Positions 1 through 9,598 of a stretch of 64,000 nt of DNA are shown in pieces; within the stretch, counting starts at the first letter, position 1; each line of letters starts with the position of its first letter. Location: contig OZ006985.1 in the NCBI GenBank assembly GCA_963931165.1, positions 1,488,001 to 1,552,000 of the forward strand, in the 5' to 3' direction. The notes under the pieces were generated by a model. That model was not told where the DNA came from, searched no databases, and saw only the letters and a program-made list of their open reading frames with translations. The DNA comes from Ornithoclostridium sp944380285 (lineage in GTDB: Bacteria > Bacillota > Clostridia > Christensenellales > UBA3700). Position numbers and translations under genes: made by a program.

Positions 1-765
1 GCGAAGTCCTTTGCCTTTTTCGACCGCGGTTGCAAATGCGGCGATCCCGGGAACGTTTTCGGTGCCGGAACGCAGATTGGATTCCTGCCCTCCGCCGTAG
101 ACGAACGTCGACGGATTGACGCCCGGCGCAAGGTAGAGCGCGCCTACGCCCTTGGGTCCGTGCACCTTGTGAGCACTGACCGTATAGAGGTCGATCGCGC
201 TGCCCGCAAGCGTCATCGGAACTTTGAGGAACGCCTGCACTCCGTCGCTGTGGAATACGCAGCGCGGACAGCGCCTTTTGACCTCGGCGGCGATCCTTTT
301 GACATCGTTGAGCGCACCCGTCTCGTTGCAGACATGCATCACCGAAACAAGCACGGTATCCTCGTCGATAAGATCGTAAAGTCTGTCCTCGATCACCGCG
401 CCGCTCCTGTCACACTCGGCGACTTTGAGCGCATACCCTTCCGCTTCGAGCGCCTTTGCGGTGTTGAACACCGCGGCGTGTTCGAGCGCAGACACTATCA
501 CCGTCCCCTTCTTACGCTTCAAACAGCAGCGCAGCGCGATGTTGTCGCTCTCGCTGCCCGACGCGGTGAACAGCAAATTTGCGCCGTCGGGCGCGCCCAG
601 CGCGGAAAGGATCGTCTTGCGCGCGGCGGCGACGACGTGGGCGTTCACCCCTGCCGGCGCATAGTAAGCCGACGGGTTGAAGAAGTCGTCCACTCCGTAT
701 TTGCGGAAGTCGTCAAGACATTCGGGATACATCGCCGTTGTCGCGGCATTGTCCAGATAGATCAT
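1..765 (-). CDS. Cysteine desulfurase (NifS/IscS family), 3' end beyond window
   Basis: PLP-dependent aminotransferase-fold enzyme that removes sulfur from cysteine as an enzyme-bound persulfide for Fe-S cluster, thiamine or tRNA thiolation. The 255 visible codons start MIYLDNAATT, the classical N-terminus of the family. They also contain the ASGSESDN cofactor loop, the EH pair near residue 95 and the SAHKVHGPKG motif whose Lys (about residue 200) is the PLP-binding lysine. The C-terminal part with the catalytic Cys loop lies outside the window, so assignment to a subfamily (IscS, NifS or a thiI partner) is not possible. It is the last visible gene of the U32-mutS2 operon, beginning one base after the preceding stop codon. 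Confidence 0.93.
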   Translation of the reverse strand, partial: MIYLDNAATTAMYPECLDDFRKYGVDDFFNPSAYYAPAGVNAHVVAAARKTILSALGAPDGANLLFTASGSESDNIALRCCLKRKKGTVIVSALEHAAVFNTAKALEAEGYALKVAECDRSGAVIEDRLYDLIDEDTVLVSVMHVCNETGALNDVKRIAAEVKRRCPRCVFHSDGVQAFLKVPMTLAGSAIDLYTVSAHKVHGPKGVGALYLAPGVNPSTFVYGGGQESNLRSGTENVPGIAAFATAVEKGKGLR

Positions 766-766
766 T

Positions 767-1228
767 TCACTCCTTTGACGAAAGCGCGTCGACAAGCGCA
801 AGCATATAGTCGTTGAGCGCAAGCGCATACTTCCGTCCGTCCGATAATTTTACCATATAAAACTCGCAGTCGCAAGGATCGGGCGCCAATTTGGGACAAT
901 TTTCGTCCACGTTCACACACAATTCAAACTCGCCGCGCCAAAGCTCGAGCGTTTTCACGCTCTTGTGCGGATATTTGAGCGTGATCGTGACGCCGTCTCG
1001 GCAAAACTCGTAGACCCATGTCCTGCCGAACCGCAGAGAAAGAAGTCTTAGCGCGATCGAGACCGCGAGCGACGCCGCGACACCCGCAAAATAGAGGTAC
1101 GCTCCGGCACACGCCCTGATCAAAAAGGCGACAGTCAACACGTCGCAAAACAGCGCCGCCGCAAGCAATATCGTGCGGCGACGGGACGCGGCGTAATCGA
1201 CATATTCGCGCCTGTAATCGCCCGTCAT
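767..1228 (-). CDS. Hypothetical small membrane protein
   Basis: Protein of 153 residues that I do not recognise. After a short basic N-terminus (RREYVDYAASRRR) it has two adjacent hydrophobic segments at about residues 19-40 and 43-65. A soluble C-terminal half of mixed beta-like sequence follows, carrying four cysteines, two of them in a C-D-C pair near residue 118. The layout resembles small membrane proteins with a bacterial PH-like C-terminal domain, but no motif proves this. It overlaps the mutS2 stop by four bases (ATGA) and precedes the cysteine desulfurase by one base, so it is almost certainly translated as part of that operon. Confidence 0.75.
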   Translation of the reverse strand: MTGDYRREYVDYAASRRRTILLAAALFCDVLTVAFLIRACAGAYLYFAGVAASLAVSIALRLLSLRFGRTWVYEFCRDGVTITLKYPHKSVKTLELWRGEFELCVNVDENCPKLAPDPCDCEFYMVKLSDGRKYALALNDYMLALVDALSSKE

Positions 1229-3579
1229 TTGAACTCCGCGATCGTCACGCCGCTGTCACCTTCGCCGTATGCCGCCGACCGATAGCCCTTGATGTAGGAC
1301 AGTCTGTCGAGATATCTGCGTATCCCCGCGCGCAGCGCTCCGCTCCCTTTGCCGTGAACTATGCGCACCTCGGAATAGTTGCACATCATAGCGCGGTCGA
1401 AATACTTTTCAAGTTCGGCGATCGCCTCATCCACCGTCTTGCCGATCAAATTTATCTCCTTTGGACAGCCTTCGTATGCGGTCGCCGGCGTGGTGTAATG
1501 CGCCTTTCCCCGCTCCTCAGGCTCCGCCGCCGCGACGCGCTCGATGTCTTTGCGCTTGACCTCGGTGTGTATCACGCCCGCCGAGACGACGTATCTGTCG
1601 CGATCTCGATCTATCGAGACTACCTTCGCTTCGCACTTCAAGCGCGGGATGTACACCTTGTCTCCGACCTCGATCTCACCGCCGATCCTCCTGCGCTTTT
1701 TGGGCACTTCGGGGGTCGCCTCTCGATCCAACCCCGTCAATTGACGTTTGAGCCGTCTCGCCTCGAAAAGCGCCTGTTCGTCGCCCTTTGCGACTTGCTC
1801 TTTGATCTTGTCGATCAATTCGTCCGCCTTTTCGGTGTAGTCGGACAGCAATTCGCGCGCATGTTTTGACGCCTTGGTCTCCAGCTTTTGCCGCGCCTCT
1901 TCCGCCTTTTTGCGTTCAGCCTCGGCGGATCGCAGTTCCTCGCGAGCTTCGGCGTAGAGCGCTTGCGCCTCCTCTTTGAGTTTTTCGGCGTCGCGGCGAC
2001 TGTTCTCTGCGGACGCGACGATGTGATCGAAACTGCGCTTTTCGTCGCCTATCAAACTCTCCGCCCTTGCGGCGATCTCCTCTTTCAAGCCGAGCGACCT
2101 CGCTATCTTGATAGCGTTTGAAGATCCGGACACGCCGATCATCAGCCGATATACCGGTGCGAATGTCTCGGGATCGAAGTCCATCGACGCGTTCTCTATG
2201 CCGTCGTGGGTGTAGCTGTACTCTTTTAGTTCGCCGTAATGAGTGGTCACAATGCAGCGGCACCGTTTGGAGCGCAGATACTCTATCGCCGCGATCGCAA
2301 GCGCGCTGCCCTCGGCAGGATCGGTGCCCGCTCCGAGTTCGTCCAGCAAGACGAGTGAATTTTCGTCGACCGCGCAAGTGATGTCTATCAAATTCTTCAT
2401 GTGTGAAGAAAATGTCGAGAGACTTTGCTCAATGCTCTGTTCATCGCCGATGTCGCAATATATCCCGTCATACACGGACAGTTCGCTGTCCTCGGCGCAC
2501 GGCACGAAAAAGCCGCTTGCCGCCATCACCGACGTCAAGCCGACCAGTTTGAGAGTGACCGTCTTGCCGCCCGTGTTTGGACCGGTGATCAGCAAAATGT
2601 CAAAGTCCCTGCCCAGCCTCACATCGATCGGCACGACCTTGGACGGATCGATGAGCGCATGTCTGCCGCGTTTGATGTCCGTGACACCCCTGTCGTTGAG
2701 CTTCGGCAGCGTGGAGCGCGTGGCTCGCGCATACTTGGCGAGCGCGAACGCCCTGTCCGCCTCGGCGAGCACGTCCGCGTCTGTTGCAAGCCCTTCGACG
2801 CACTCGGACGCACGGAAAGAGAGCGCGGTCAAGATCGCCTCTATCTCGTTTTGTTCGTCCGCCTGCAATGCGCGCAGATCGTTGTTTATCTCGACGACTG
2901 AAAACGGCTCGATAAACAATGTCGCGCCGCTTGCCGAGCGGTCGTGGATGAGCCCCGGCACCTGCACGCGGTATTCCGACCTGACAGGCAGCACAAACCT
3001 GCCCGCGCGCACGGTTATCACGTTGTCTTGCAGATACTTGGAGTTCGCGCCGGACACATAAGAATTGAGTTTGGCGCGAATGCGTGCGTTGGTGTCGCGT
3101 ATCTCGCGGCGGATGTCGCGCAATTTTGCGCTTGCACCGTCCGCTATCTCGTTCTCGCCTACGATCGCCGCCTCGATGTCTTCGCGGAGCGCACCGTTGA
3201 GATAGAGGGACGCCGCCGCCTCTTCTATTTTGCCGAACCCTTCTTTCGGCAATTTTTGTTGCGCGGAGACAAACCCGGACGCACAACGCAAAAGCGCTGC
3301 GACTTTGAGCAGATCGGACGGCGAAAGCACCGCCTGTTTGCTCAGTGCCGACACTATCTCGCCGACGTCATCGACCGCCATAGACGGCGTGACCAAGACG
3401 TCATACATCGCAGTGTAAGCCTGCCGCGTGTATTCCAACTTTTCGAGCGCCTCGTCAAGGCACGCAGACGGAACGCATGCTTTGACCGCCGCAGCACCGC
3501 GGGGGCTGTCCGCATATGCCGCCGCCGCGACGCGTATCTTGTCGAATTCCAATGTCTTCAAAGTCTTTTCGCTTGTCAT
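1225..3579 (-). CDS. mutS2: MutS2 ATPase/endonuclease (Smr domain)
   Basis: MutS-family ATPase without the mismatch-recognition domain. Family members split collided ribosomes and feed the ribosome quality-control pathway, and have also been tied to suppression of recombination. The protein has 784 residues, the usual size. It shows the MutS core helices, Walker A GPNTGGKT at residues 333-340, Walker B with LLDELGAGTDP, a long charged coiled-coil segment and a C-terminal Smr nuclease domain containing the HGKGSG motif. I chose the ATG at 3579 because it overlaps the upstream U32 stop as ATGA and gives the normal N-terminus; an upstream in-frame extension exists but is only antisense-like sequence inside the U32 gene. 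Confidence 0.96.
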   Translation of the reverse strand: MTSEKTLKTLEFDKIRVAAAAYADSPRGAAAVKACVPSACLDEALEKLEYTRQAYTAMYDVLVTPSMAVDDVGEIVSALSKQAVLSPSDLLKVAALLRCASGFVSAQQKLPKEGFGKIEEAAASLYLNGALREDIEAAIVGENEIADGASAKLRDIRREIRDTNARIRAKLNSYVSGANSKYLQDNVITVRAGRFVLPVRSEYRVQVPGLIHDRSASGATLFIEPFSVVEINNDLRALQADEQNEIEAILTALSFRASECVEGLATDADVLAEADRAFALAKYARATRSTLPKLNDRGVTDIKRGRHALIDPSKVVPIDVRLGRDFDILLITGPNTGGKTVTLKLVGLTSVMAASGFFVPCAEDSELSVYDGIYCDIGDEQSIEQSLSTFSSHMKNLIDITCAVDENSLVLLDELGAGTDPAEGSALAIAAIEYLRSKRCRCIVTTHYGELKEYSYTHDGIENASMDFDPETFAPVYRLMIGVSGSSNAIKIARSLGLKEEIAARAESLIGDEKRSFDHIVASAENSRRDAEKLKEEAQALYAEAREELRSAEAERKKAEEARQKLETKASKHARELLSDYTEKADELIDKIKEQVAKGDEQALFEARRLKRQLTGLDREATPEVPKKRRRIGGEIEVGDKVYIPRLKCEAKVVSIDRDRDRYVVSAGVIHTEVKRKDIERVAAAEPEERGKAHYTTPATAYEGCPKEINLIGKTVDEAIAELEKYFDRAMMCNYSEVRIVHGKGSGALRAGIRRYLDRLSYIKGYRSAAYGEGDSGVTIAEFK

Positions 3580-5804
3580 TTGACACCTCTTGCGAGCAGT
3601 CCCGCAGTCTTGCCCCGCCCGTGCGCATACGGATCGGCGAGATATTGAGACAATTTGAGTCTCGTCCCGGCAAGAGAGACGAACTCTCTTGCGCCCTCTC
3701 TCAGCTTGGGCGGCGCGCACACGAGCGACGGATTGTGCAGATCGAACGTACAATGCGCGAGTTTTGTCCGCGATATGCGGTATTCCGCCGCCTTGTCGCG
3801 ATAGTAAAAACTGCCATTGTATTTGCAGTCGCCGCAAGTGCATCCCGTGCACAGCTGCACCGGGCAATGCGTCAAAGTCATCAATGTCAGCTCGCCGAAC
3901 ACATAGCACAGCGCGTCAAAGCCGAGCGCGCGATATTCTTGATGCGACAATTCCGCCGACGCTATCGCCACATTCGCTCCGCAGGCAAAAAACGCGTCGT
4001 CCGAGGCGATGTTCAGCCTCTGTCCTGCGATCGAGATCTTGCCGTGTTCCCTCGCAAGCTCGAGACCATACCAATTGTCGCAGATGTAGCCCTTTACGAC
4101 CTCGTCGACCTCGTCCAAATAGCTGCGCAGCACCTGCATATCCGCGCCGCGTACCACCATGGGCAGACGGAGATATACTCTATTGCCTTGTTCAAGACAA
4201 CGCGCTTTCAACCGCTTTGCGTCTTCATGAGAGAACGAGTCGGGCGCGACCGCAAGCTCTTGCACCTCTGCGTCCGCGTCGTCGATGTCGCCGACCTCGA
4301 AGAGCGTTTCGAGCGCGATCTTCTCGGCATTATAGGGAACGCTTATGCGGGCGCGACGCTGCTTGCCGCGATAATTTGACAAGATCGCGTCTTTGAGTTT
4401 TGCGCACGCTTCGCGGCGCACCGCATTGATCTCACTTGCGGGAACAAATACGCCCTCGCCGCATTCGGCGTCTATCTTCTGTGCGGCAAAACCGCTTGCT
4501 CCGAATTTGTCGACCGCCGCGACAAGCGAATCTCTGTCGAGCGGACGCGATACGGCGCTTTGAACTTCGCCTCCGACTGCTCTCACCGAGATCTCTCCCG
4601 ATGTCAACCCTATCTCGAACGGCTGCCCTTCGACCGCTTTGACGTTGACCGATATTTTTACCGGCACGGGAGCGGCGACTGCCTTTGCCGCCTGAACTAC
4701 ATCAAACGTCTTAGCGACGACATCCCCCTTTTCGGCAACAAGCGACTTGGGGACGGTCAGTTTTGCGACTGTACCCGAGAAGTCCTCTCGCGCCTCAAAT
4801 CCGCCCCTCTCCGTCCCGCCTTTGGTCAAAAGTTTGAGACCGTCACCCTTGCGTATGGGCTCGGTCAGTTTGACCTTGACAAAGTCTTTGGACGCGGCGA
4901 CGACTTCGCCCACGTTCACTCCGATGTTGTTTTGTACCTTGGGATACATGATCGCGCGCGTTTCCGCAAAGTTGTAGCCCTCGGAGAAGTTGCCGCGGTT
5001 GAACGCGCGTTGAAGCTCGTCTATATCCTTGCGTGCGACAGCCCTGCCGCCCAGCGCGGAGCGATACTCGGCGACCGCTGTATAGACGTAGTGCGGCTGT
5101 TTGAGCCTGCCCTCTATTTTGAGACTGTCCACCCCGGCGGCTTTGAGCTCGCAAAGTCTTGCGATCAAGCATTGGTCGGACGGAGAAAGCAGATAGCCCG
5201 ACTTGCCGAAAGAGCTTTGATAGTGCATGCGGCAAGGTTGCAGACACCTGCCGCGGTTGCCGCTGTCGCCGCTGCGCACCGCAGACATCAGACACGCGCC
5301 GCTGAACGCGACGCACAGCGCGCCGTGCACAAAATATTCGACCTCGAGCGAGGTGTTTTGCTTGATCTTGCTCACGTCTTCGAGCAAGGTCTCGCGCGCA
5401 ACAACCACTCGGGTGAAGCCGTACCGCTCGAGATACTTTGCGCCTTCGAGATTGTGGACACCCATTTGCGTGCTCGCGTGCAACGGTACGTCGAGATGTG
5501 ACAACGCCCTTGCGACGCCTATGTCGGCGACGATGAATGCATCCGCTCCCGCCGCAGCCGCGGCGTTCGCAAGCCTGACGAGAGCGCCCTTCTCCCCGTT
5601 TTTGAGCATGGTGTTGAGAGTGATATAACATTTTACGCCGTGCAGATGGCAATAGTCGATCAAGTCCTTGACGTTGTTTTCGTCAAAGCCCTGAGCCTTT
5701 GCACGAGCGTTGAGTTCTCCAAGCCCGAAATATACCGCGTCCGAGCCTGCCGCGACCGCGGCGTAAAGCGACGACGGCGTACCTGCCGGTGCCAACAATT
5801 CCAT
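3576..5804 (-). CDS. U32 family peptidase / RlhA-like 23S rRNA hydroxylation factor
   Basis: Member of peptidase family U32. Characterised relatives are collagenase-like proteases and, for this long two-part architecture, RlhA, which installs 5-hydroxycytidine in 23S rRNA. The 742 residues begin MELLAPAGT with a TIM-barrel-like N-terminal half. The U32 signature (EYFVHGALC, then SGACLMS) lies near residues 160-180 with nearby cysteines of the C-x-P-C type. A second half follows and ends in a Cys cluster (CPVQLCTGCTCGDC) expected to bind a metal or Fe-S cluster. First gene of an operon with mutS2. There is no Shine-Dalgarno sequence; a -10 box ends six bases before the ATG (see promoter). Confidence 0.9.
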   Translation of the reverse strand: MELLAPAGTPSSLYAAVAAGSDAVYFGLGELNARAKAQGFDENNVKDLIDYCHLHGVKCYITLNTMLKNGEKGALVRLANAAAAAGADAFIVADIGVARALSHLDVPLHASTQMGVHNLEGAKYLERYGFTRVVVARETLLEDVSKIKQNTSLEVEYFVHGALCVAFSGACLMSAVRSGDSGNRGRCLQPCRMHYQSSFGKSGYLLSPSDQCLIARLCELKAAGVDSLKIEGRLKQPHYVYTAVAEYRSALGGRAVARKDIDELQRAFNRGNFSEGYNFAETRAIMYPKVQNNIGVNVGEVVAASKDFVKVKLTEPIRKGDGLKLLTKGGTERGGFEAREDFSGTVAKLTVPKSLVAEKGDVVAKTFDVVQAAKAVAAPVPVKISVNVKAVEGQPFEIGLTSGEISVRAVGGEVQSAVSRPLDRDSLVAAVDKFGASGFAAQKIDAECGEGVFVPASEINAVRREACAKLKDAILSNYRGKQRRARISVPYNAEKIALETLFEVGDIDDADAEVQELAVAPDSFSHEDAKRLKARCLEQGNRVYLRLPMVVRGADMQVLRSYLDEVDEVVKGYICDNWYGLELAREHGKISIAGQRLNIASDDAFFACGANVAIASAELSHQEYRALGFDALCYVFGELTLMTLTHCPVQLCTGCTCGDCKYNGSFYYRDKAAEYRISRTKLAHCTFDLHNPSLVCAPPKLREGAREFVSLAGTRLKLSQYLADPYAHGRGKTAGLLARGVK

Positions 5805-5810
5805 ATCACG

Positions 5811-5839
5811 ATTATATCCTTTTTTGTGCGTGCGCGCAA
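5811..5839 (-). promoter_or_regulatory. SigA-type promoter of the U32-mutS2 operon, possibly leaderless
   Basis: Read on the minus strand: -35 TTGCGC, a 17-base spacer, then a perfect -10 TATAAT. Only six bases (CGTGAT) separate the -10 box from the ATG at 5804. Transcription would therefore start at or next to the start codon. Confidence 0.6.
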
Positions 5840-5849
5840 GTCAATCGCA

Positions 5850-5878
5850 TAAAAATACGCGCCCCCGAAGGGGCGCGC
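5850..5878 (-). terminator. Rho-independent terminator of pheST
   Basis: On the minus strand an 8-bp GC stem (CGCGCCCC/GGGGCGCG) with a TTCG-type loop is followed by ATTTTTATG. It lies 13 bases after the pheT stop codon. Confidence 0.8.
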
Positions 5879-5890
5879 ACGCATTTTTCG

Positions 5891-8287
5891 TCAACGGAGC
5901 ACTGCGCCGACGTCCTTTGCCAGCTTTTGAAGCACCGCGTCCATTGCCGCCTGAGCCTCTTCGTCCGTCAAAGTGCGGTCGGGCAAACGGAACTCGAGTT
6001 TGACCGCGACGCTCTTTTTGCCCTTGCCGAGCGCGTCCGAACGATAGATATCGAATATCTTCGCCTCTCTCAGCGCCTTGCCCGCAGCTTTTGTAGCGCA
6101 TTCCAATATCTTCGCCGCCTCGACGCCCTCGTCGACGACGACCGCGATGTCGCGCTCGATCGGCGGATATTTGCCCGTCTCGACAAACTTGTAGCCGCGT
6201 GCACGATATCTGAGCAGGCTCTCGACGTCGAGTTCGGCGACGTACATGCGCTGCTTGACGTCCAGCGCCTTGACGACGTCGGGATGAACTTCGCCGAGAC
6301 TGCCGATCGCAAACTTGCCGACAAACAGATCCGCGCCCCTGCCGGCGTGCAGCCACGGTGCCGCCGAACGGCGCACGATCGGTGAAATGCCGAACTTGTA
6401 CAAGATCTTGTCGACCAGCTCTTTGAGCGCGTAGTAGTCGTACTTTTCGCCGTATGCGGCGACGACCAGCTTGTCTCTCTCTTCGGGCAGTTCGGTGACC
6501 GGAGTCTCCTTGGGCAGATAGACCGCAGAGACCTCGAACAACTTCGCCTCTTTGATGTTTTTGAGCGCGTTGGAAGCGAGCGCGTTCAGCGCAGAATAGA
6601 CCAGCGTGGTGCGCATCACCGAGGTGTCCTCGCCGAGAGGATTGAGCAATTTGACGCACTTACGCAAAGGATCGTCTTGGGCGAGCCTCAGCACGTCAAA
6701 GCCTTTTTCACTCGTGAACGAATAGGTCAGCGTCTCGCTGTAGCCCGCGTTGACGCAGATGTCTTTGATCGTATCTTCCGCTTTGAGCAGTTCGGGCTTG
6801 CCGCCGAGCGTCTGCTCTTTGTCGCCGATCAACGTCTCCTCGATGTGGTCGTAACCGTACATGCGGATGATCTCTTCGGCGATGTCGTTGGCGTTCTCGA
6901 TGTCGTCGCGGAAAAGCGGCGGGTCGACGGTGAGCACGCCGTCCTCTATCGTCGGCGCAAGCCCCAGCCCCGTCAAGATGTTCAAAATGTTCTCTTCGGG
7001 GACGACGATGCCGAGAATGTCGGCGATCTTGGTCAAGGGCACGCTCACCTTGTCGCGCTTGGGCGGATTTGCGAACGCGTCGACGACGCCCTTTGCGATC
7101 TTGCCGTAGCCATATTTGTCGATCAGCGTCAGCGCGCGCATCAAGCCGAGGCGCTGGCTGTCCGTGTCGATTCCTCTCTCGTAGCGGAACGACGAATCGC
7201 TGCGAAGATTGAGCTTGCGCGAAGTGCGGCGGATGTTGTCGCGCATGAACTTCGCGCTCTCAAAGACGATGTCCTTTGTGTTTTCGTCGATACAGCTGTT
7301 GTTGCCGCCCATAACACCGCCGATCGCGCAAGGCTTGGACTCGTCGCAGATCGCGACCATCGTCGGATCGAGCGTATATTCCTTGTTGTCGAGCGCTACG
7401 ATCTTTTCGCCCTCATTTGCGGTGCGCACGACGATCTTGCCGCCGTCGAGCTTGTGCGCGTCAAATGCGTGCATCGGCTGCCCTATCTCGATCAGCACAT
7501 AGTTGGTGATGTCGACGATGCTGTTGATCGGGCGCAATCCCACGCTGCGCAGCCTCTTTGCGATCGCGTCGTCGGAAGGAACGATCTTGACGTCGCTGAC
7601 CGCCGCTGCCATATATCTCGGGCACAATTCCGGAATCTCGACCTTGACGGAGATCTTGTCTTCGACCTTGTCGTCGCAGCACTTGAAGCCTATCTCGGGC
7701 ATGCGCAAAGGTTTGCCGAGCACCGCCGATACCTCGCGCGCTATGCCGAGCACACTGTTGCAGTCGCTGCGATTTGCGGTCACGCCGATGTCGAGGATGA
7801 TGTCGTCATTGCCGAGCACCTCGTTGATGTCGGTGCCGAGAGGCGCGGTCTCCTTGTTCATCACGAGGATGCCGTACACTCCCGCGCCCTTGTAGTCGCT
7901 CTCGGTCAAGCCGAGCTCTTCGCCCGAGCACAGCATGCCGTACGAATCCACGCCGCGCAGCTTGCCCGTCTTGATGTGCTTGCCGCCGGGCAGATAGGAG
8001 TCGTCGAGCGCCGCGGGCACAAGGTCGCCTTCGGTGAGATTTTGCGCGCCGGTCACGATCTGGACGGGCGCTTCTTCTCCGATGTCGACCGAACATATCC
8101 ACAGCTTGTCCGCGTCGGGATGGTGCGTCATCTTGACGATCTTGCCGAGCACTACGTTGCGGATCTCGGCGCTCTTGTCAATTATCTCTTCCACCTCAAA
8201 GCCGGCGGAGACCAGCCTGTCCGCAAGCTCCTGCACCGGGACGTCGATGTCGACGAAATCTTTGAGCCAACTCATCGAAACTTTCAT
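5891..8287 (-). CDS. pheT: Phenylalanine-tRNA ligase beta subunit
   Basis: Large subunit of the (alpha-beta)2 phenylalanyl-tRNA synthetase, which binds and edits tRNA-Phe. The 798 residues show the expected order. An N-terminal B1 region (MKVSMSWLKDFVDI) is followed by the EMAP/OB-type tRNA-binding insert (VLGKIVKMTHHPDADKLWICSVDIG). Next come the B3/B4 editing domain with its TNRSDC motif, the B5 domain, the inactive class II core and a C-terminal ferredoxin-fold anticodon-binding domain (FVETGKYPPIERDIAVVVDE). The start has the ribosome-binding site AGGTGAG. It lies eight bases after pheS and is controlled by the same T-box. Confidence 0.98.
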   Translation of the reverse strand: MKVSMSWLKDFVDIDVPVQELADRLVSAGFEVEEIIDKSAEIRNVVLGKIVKMTHHPDADKLWICSVDIGEEAPVQIVTGAQNLTEGDLVPAALDDSYLPGGKHIKTGKLRGVDSYGMLCSGEELGLTESDYKGAGVYGILVMNKETAPLGTDINEVLGNDDIILDIGVTANRSDCNSVLGIAREVSAVLGKPLRMPEIGFKCCDDKVEDKISVKVEIPELCPRYMAAAVSDVKIVPSDDAIAKRLRSVGLRPINSIVDITNYVLIEIGQPMHAFDAHKLDGGKIVVRTANEGEKIVALDNKEYTLDPTMVAICDESKPCAIGGVMGGNNSCIDENTKDIVFESAKFMRDNIRRTSRKLNLRSDSSFRYERGIDTDSQRLGLMRALTLIDKYGYGKIAKGVVDAFANPPKRDKVSVPLTKIADILGIVVPEENILNILTGLGLAPTIEDGVLTVDPPLFRDDIENANDIAEEIIRMYGYDHIEETLIGDKEQTLGGKPELLKAEDTIKDICVNAGYSETLTYSFTSEKGFDVLRLAQDDPLRKCVKLLNPLGEDTSVMRTTLVYSALNALASNALKNIKEAKLFEVSAVYLPKETPVTELPEERDKLVVAAYGEKYDYYALKELVDKILYKFGISPIVRRSAAPWLHAGRGADLFVGKFAIGSLGEVHPDVVKALDVKQRMYVAELDVESLLRYRARGYKFVETGKYPPIERDIAVVVDEGVEAAKILECATKAAGKALREAKIFDIYRSDALGKGKKSVAVKLEFRLPDRTLTDEEAQAAMDAVLQKLAKDVGAVLR

Positions 8288-8295
8288 ATCTCACC

Positions 8296-9315
8296 TCACC
8301 TGAAACTTCTCAAGAAACGCGCGTCGTTCTCGAACAAAATGCGCATGTCGGGGATGCCGTATTTGATCATCGTGATCCTTTCGATGCCCATGCCGAACGC
8401 GTAGCCGCTGTATACGGACGAGTCTATGCCGCAGTTTTCGAGCACCTTGGGGTTGACCACGCCGGCGCCCAAGACCTCTATCCAACCCGTACCGTGGCAC
8501 AATCTGCACCCCTTGCCGTGGCACTGCGAGCAGGTGACGTCGACCTCGACGCTCGGCTCGGTGAACGGGAAATAGGACGGACGGAAACGCGTCTTTGTGT
8601 TCTTGTCGAACAATTCCTTTGCAAACAGCGTCAACGTGCCTTTGAGGTCGCAAAGCGTGATGTGCTTGTCAACGACAAGTCCTTCTATCTGCTGGAACAT
8701 CGGGCTGTGCGTCGCGTCGTCGTCGGGACGATAGACCTTGCCGGGAACGACGATCGCGATCGGCGGTTTTTCATCCATCATCGTGCGCGCCTGCACCGGC
8801 GAAGTGTGCGTGCGCAACAATATGTCGTCGCCGATATAGAATGTGTCCTGCATGTCCCTTGCCGGATGATCCTTGGGAATGTTGAGCGATTGGAAGTTAA
8901 AAAAGTCGAGTTCGATCTCCGGTCCCCTCGCGACCTTGAAGCCGAGCGAGGTGAAGATGTCCACGATCTCGTTCTTGACGAGAGTGCACGGATGCAGACT
9001 GCCCAAAGAACCGTCTCTTTGCGCATAGGTCACGTCGATGCTCTCTTCGCGCATGCGGTTTTCGGTATTGAGCGCCTCGAGCACGCGCTGTTTGTCGTCG
9101 GTCAATGCGGTGATGAGGTCGCGCGCCTCATTGACATATTTGCCGATTTGCGGCTTTTGCTCCGCCGGCACGTCCTTCATCCCGCGAAGAAGCGCGGTCA
9201 GTTCGCCACTCTTGCCCAGATACTTGACCTTGACCGCCGCAATGTCCGCAGGCGAAGCGCAAGCCTCGATGTCGGACTTTGCCGCCGCGATCAGGTTGTC
9301 GATCTTTTCTTTCAT
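8296..9315 (-). CDS. pheS: Phenylalanine-tRNA ligase alpha subunit
   Basis: Catalytic class II subunit of phenylalanyl-tRNA synthetase, 339 residues. An N-terminal coiled-coil arm precedes motif 2 (DDDATHSPMFQQIEGLVVD), a phenylalanine-pocket region (RPSYFPFTEPSVEVDV) and motif 3 (GYAFGMGIERITMIKYGIPDMR). A CxxC...CxxC pair (CSQCHGKGCRLCHGTG) before motif 3 is more complete than in many homologues and may bind zinc. The start ATG follows GGAGGTATT. Translation depends on read-through of the T-box terminator immediately upstream. Confidence 0.98.
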   Translation of the reverse strand: MKEKIDNLIAAAKSDIEACASPADIAAVKVKYLGKSGELTALLRGMKDVPAEQKPQIGKYVNEARDLITALTDDKQRVLEALNTENRMREESIDVTYAQRDGSLGSLHPCTLVKNEIVDIFTSLGFKVARGPEIELDFFNFQSLNIPKDHPARDMQDTFYIGDDILLRTHTSPVQARTMMDEKPPIAIVVPGKVYRPDDDATHSPMFQQIEGLVVDKHITLCDLKGTLTLFAKELFDKNTKTRFRPSYFPFTEPSVEVDVTCSQCHGKGCRLCHGTGWIEVLGAGVVNPKVLENCGIDSSVYSGYAFGMGIERITMIKYGIPDMRILFENDARFLRSFR

Positions 9316-9563
9316 AATACCTCCAAAAAAATGCGCCCCATACTTTCGTATAGGGCGTTGTCACGCTGTACCACCTAAATTCATCCGCGATTATTGCGGA
9401 CCTCTTGAGACTGTAACGGGTCGTATACCGCGATCGCTTACTGCACTTTCGGCGATCGAGCTCGGGAGCGAATTCCCCGCCGCGTTGCCGTAGCGCCCTT
9501 CCAGCCGATGAGGCGCATTCTCTGTCGGAACGTACTTGCGAGCATGTTCTCCGTCGTAGCTTT
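9316..9563 (-). promoter_or_regulatory. T-box riboswitch leader of pheST
   Basis: The minus-strand leader carries the T-box core AGGTGGTACAGCG (plus-strand 9364-9376), part of the antiterminator that pairs with the NCCA end of uncharged tRNA. A stem-I region with typical AGAGAAT and GGCTGGAAGG elements lies farther upstream. The intrinsic terminator at 9325-9358 (stem around CGCCC.ATAC/GTAT.GGGCG, then seven T) lies directly before the pheS ribosome-binding site. A UUC at 9470-9472 is my candidate specifier codon, in keeping with Phe, but the specifier loop has not been folded. Confidence 0.93.
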
Positions 9564-9569
9564 TACACT

Positions 9570-9598
9570 ATTTTAGCGCATTTTTGCCGTCAAGGCAA
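9570..9598 (-). promoter_or_regulatory. Promoter of the pheST T-box transcript
   Basis: Minus strand: TTGCCT, 17 bases, TAAAAT. It overlaps the last codons of yunB and places the start of transcription near 9563, just before stem I of the T-box. Confidence 0.5.
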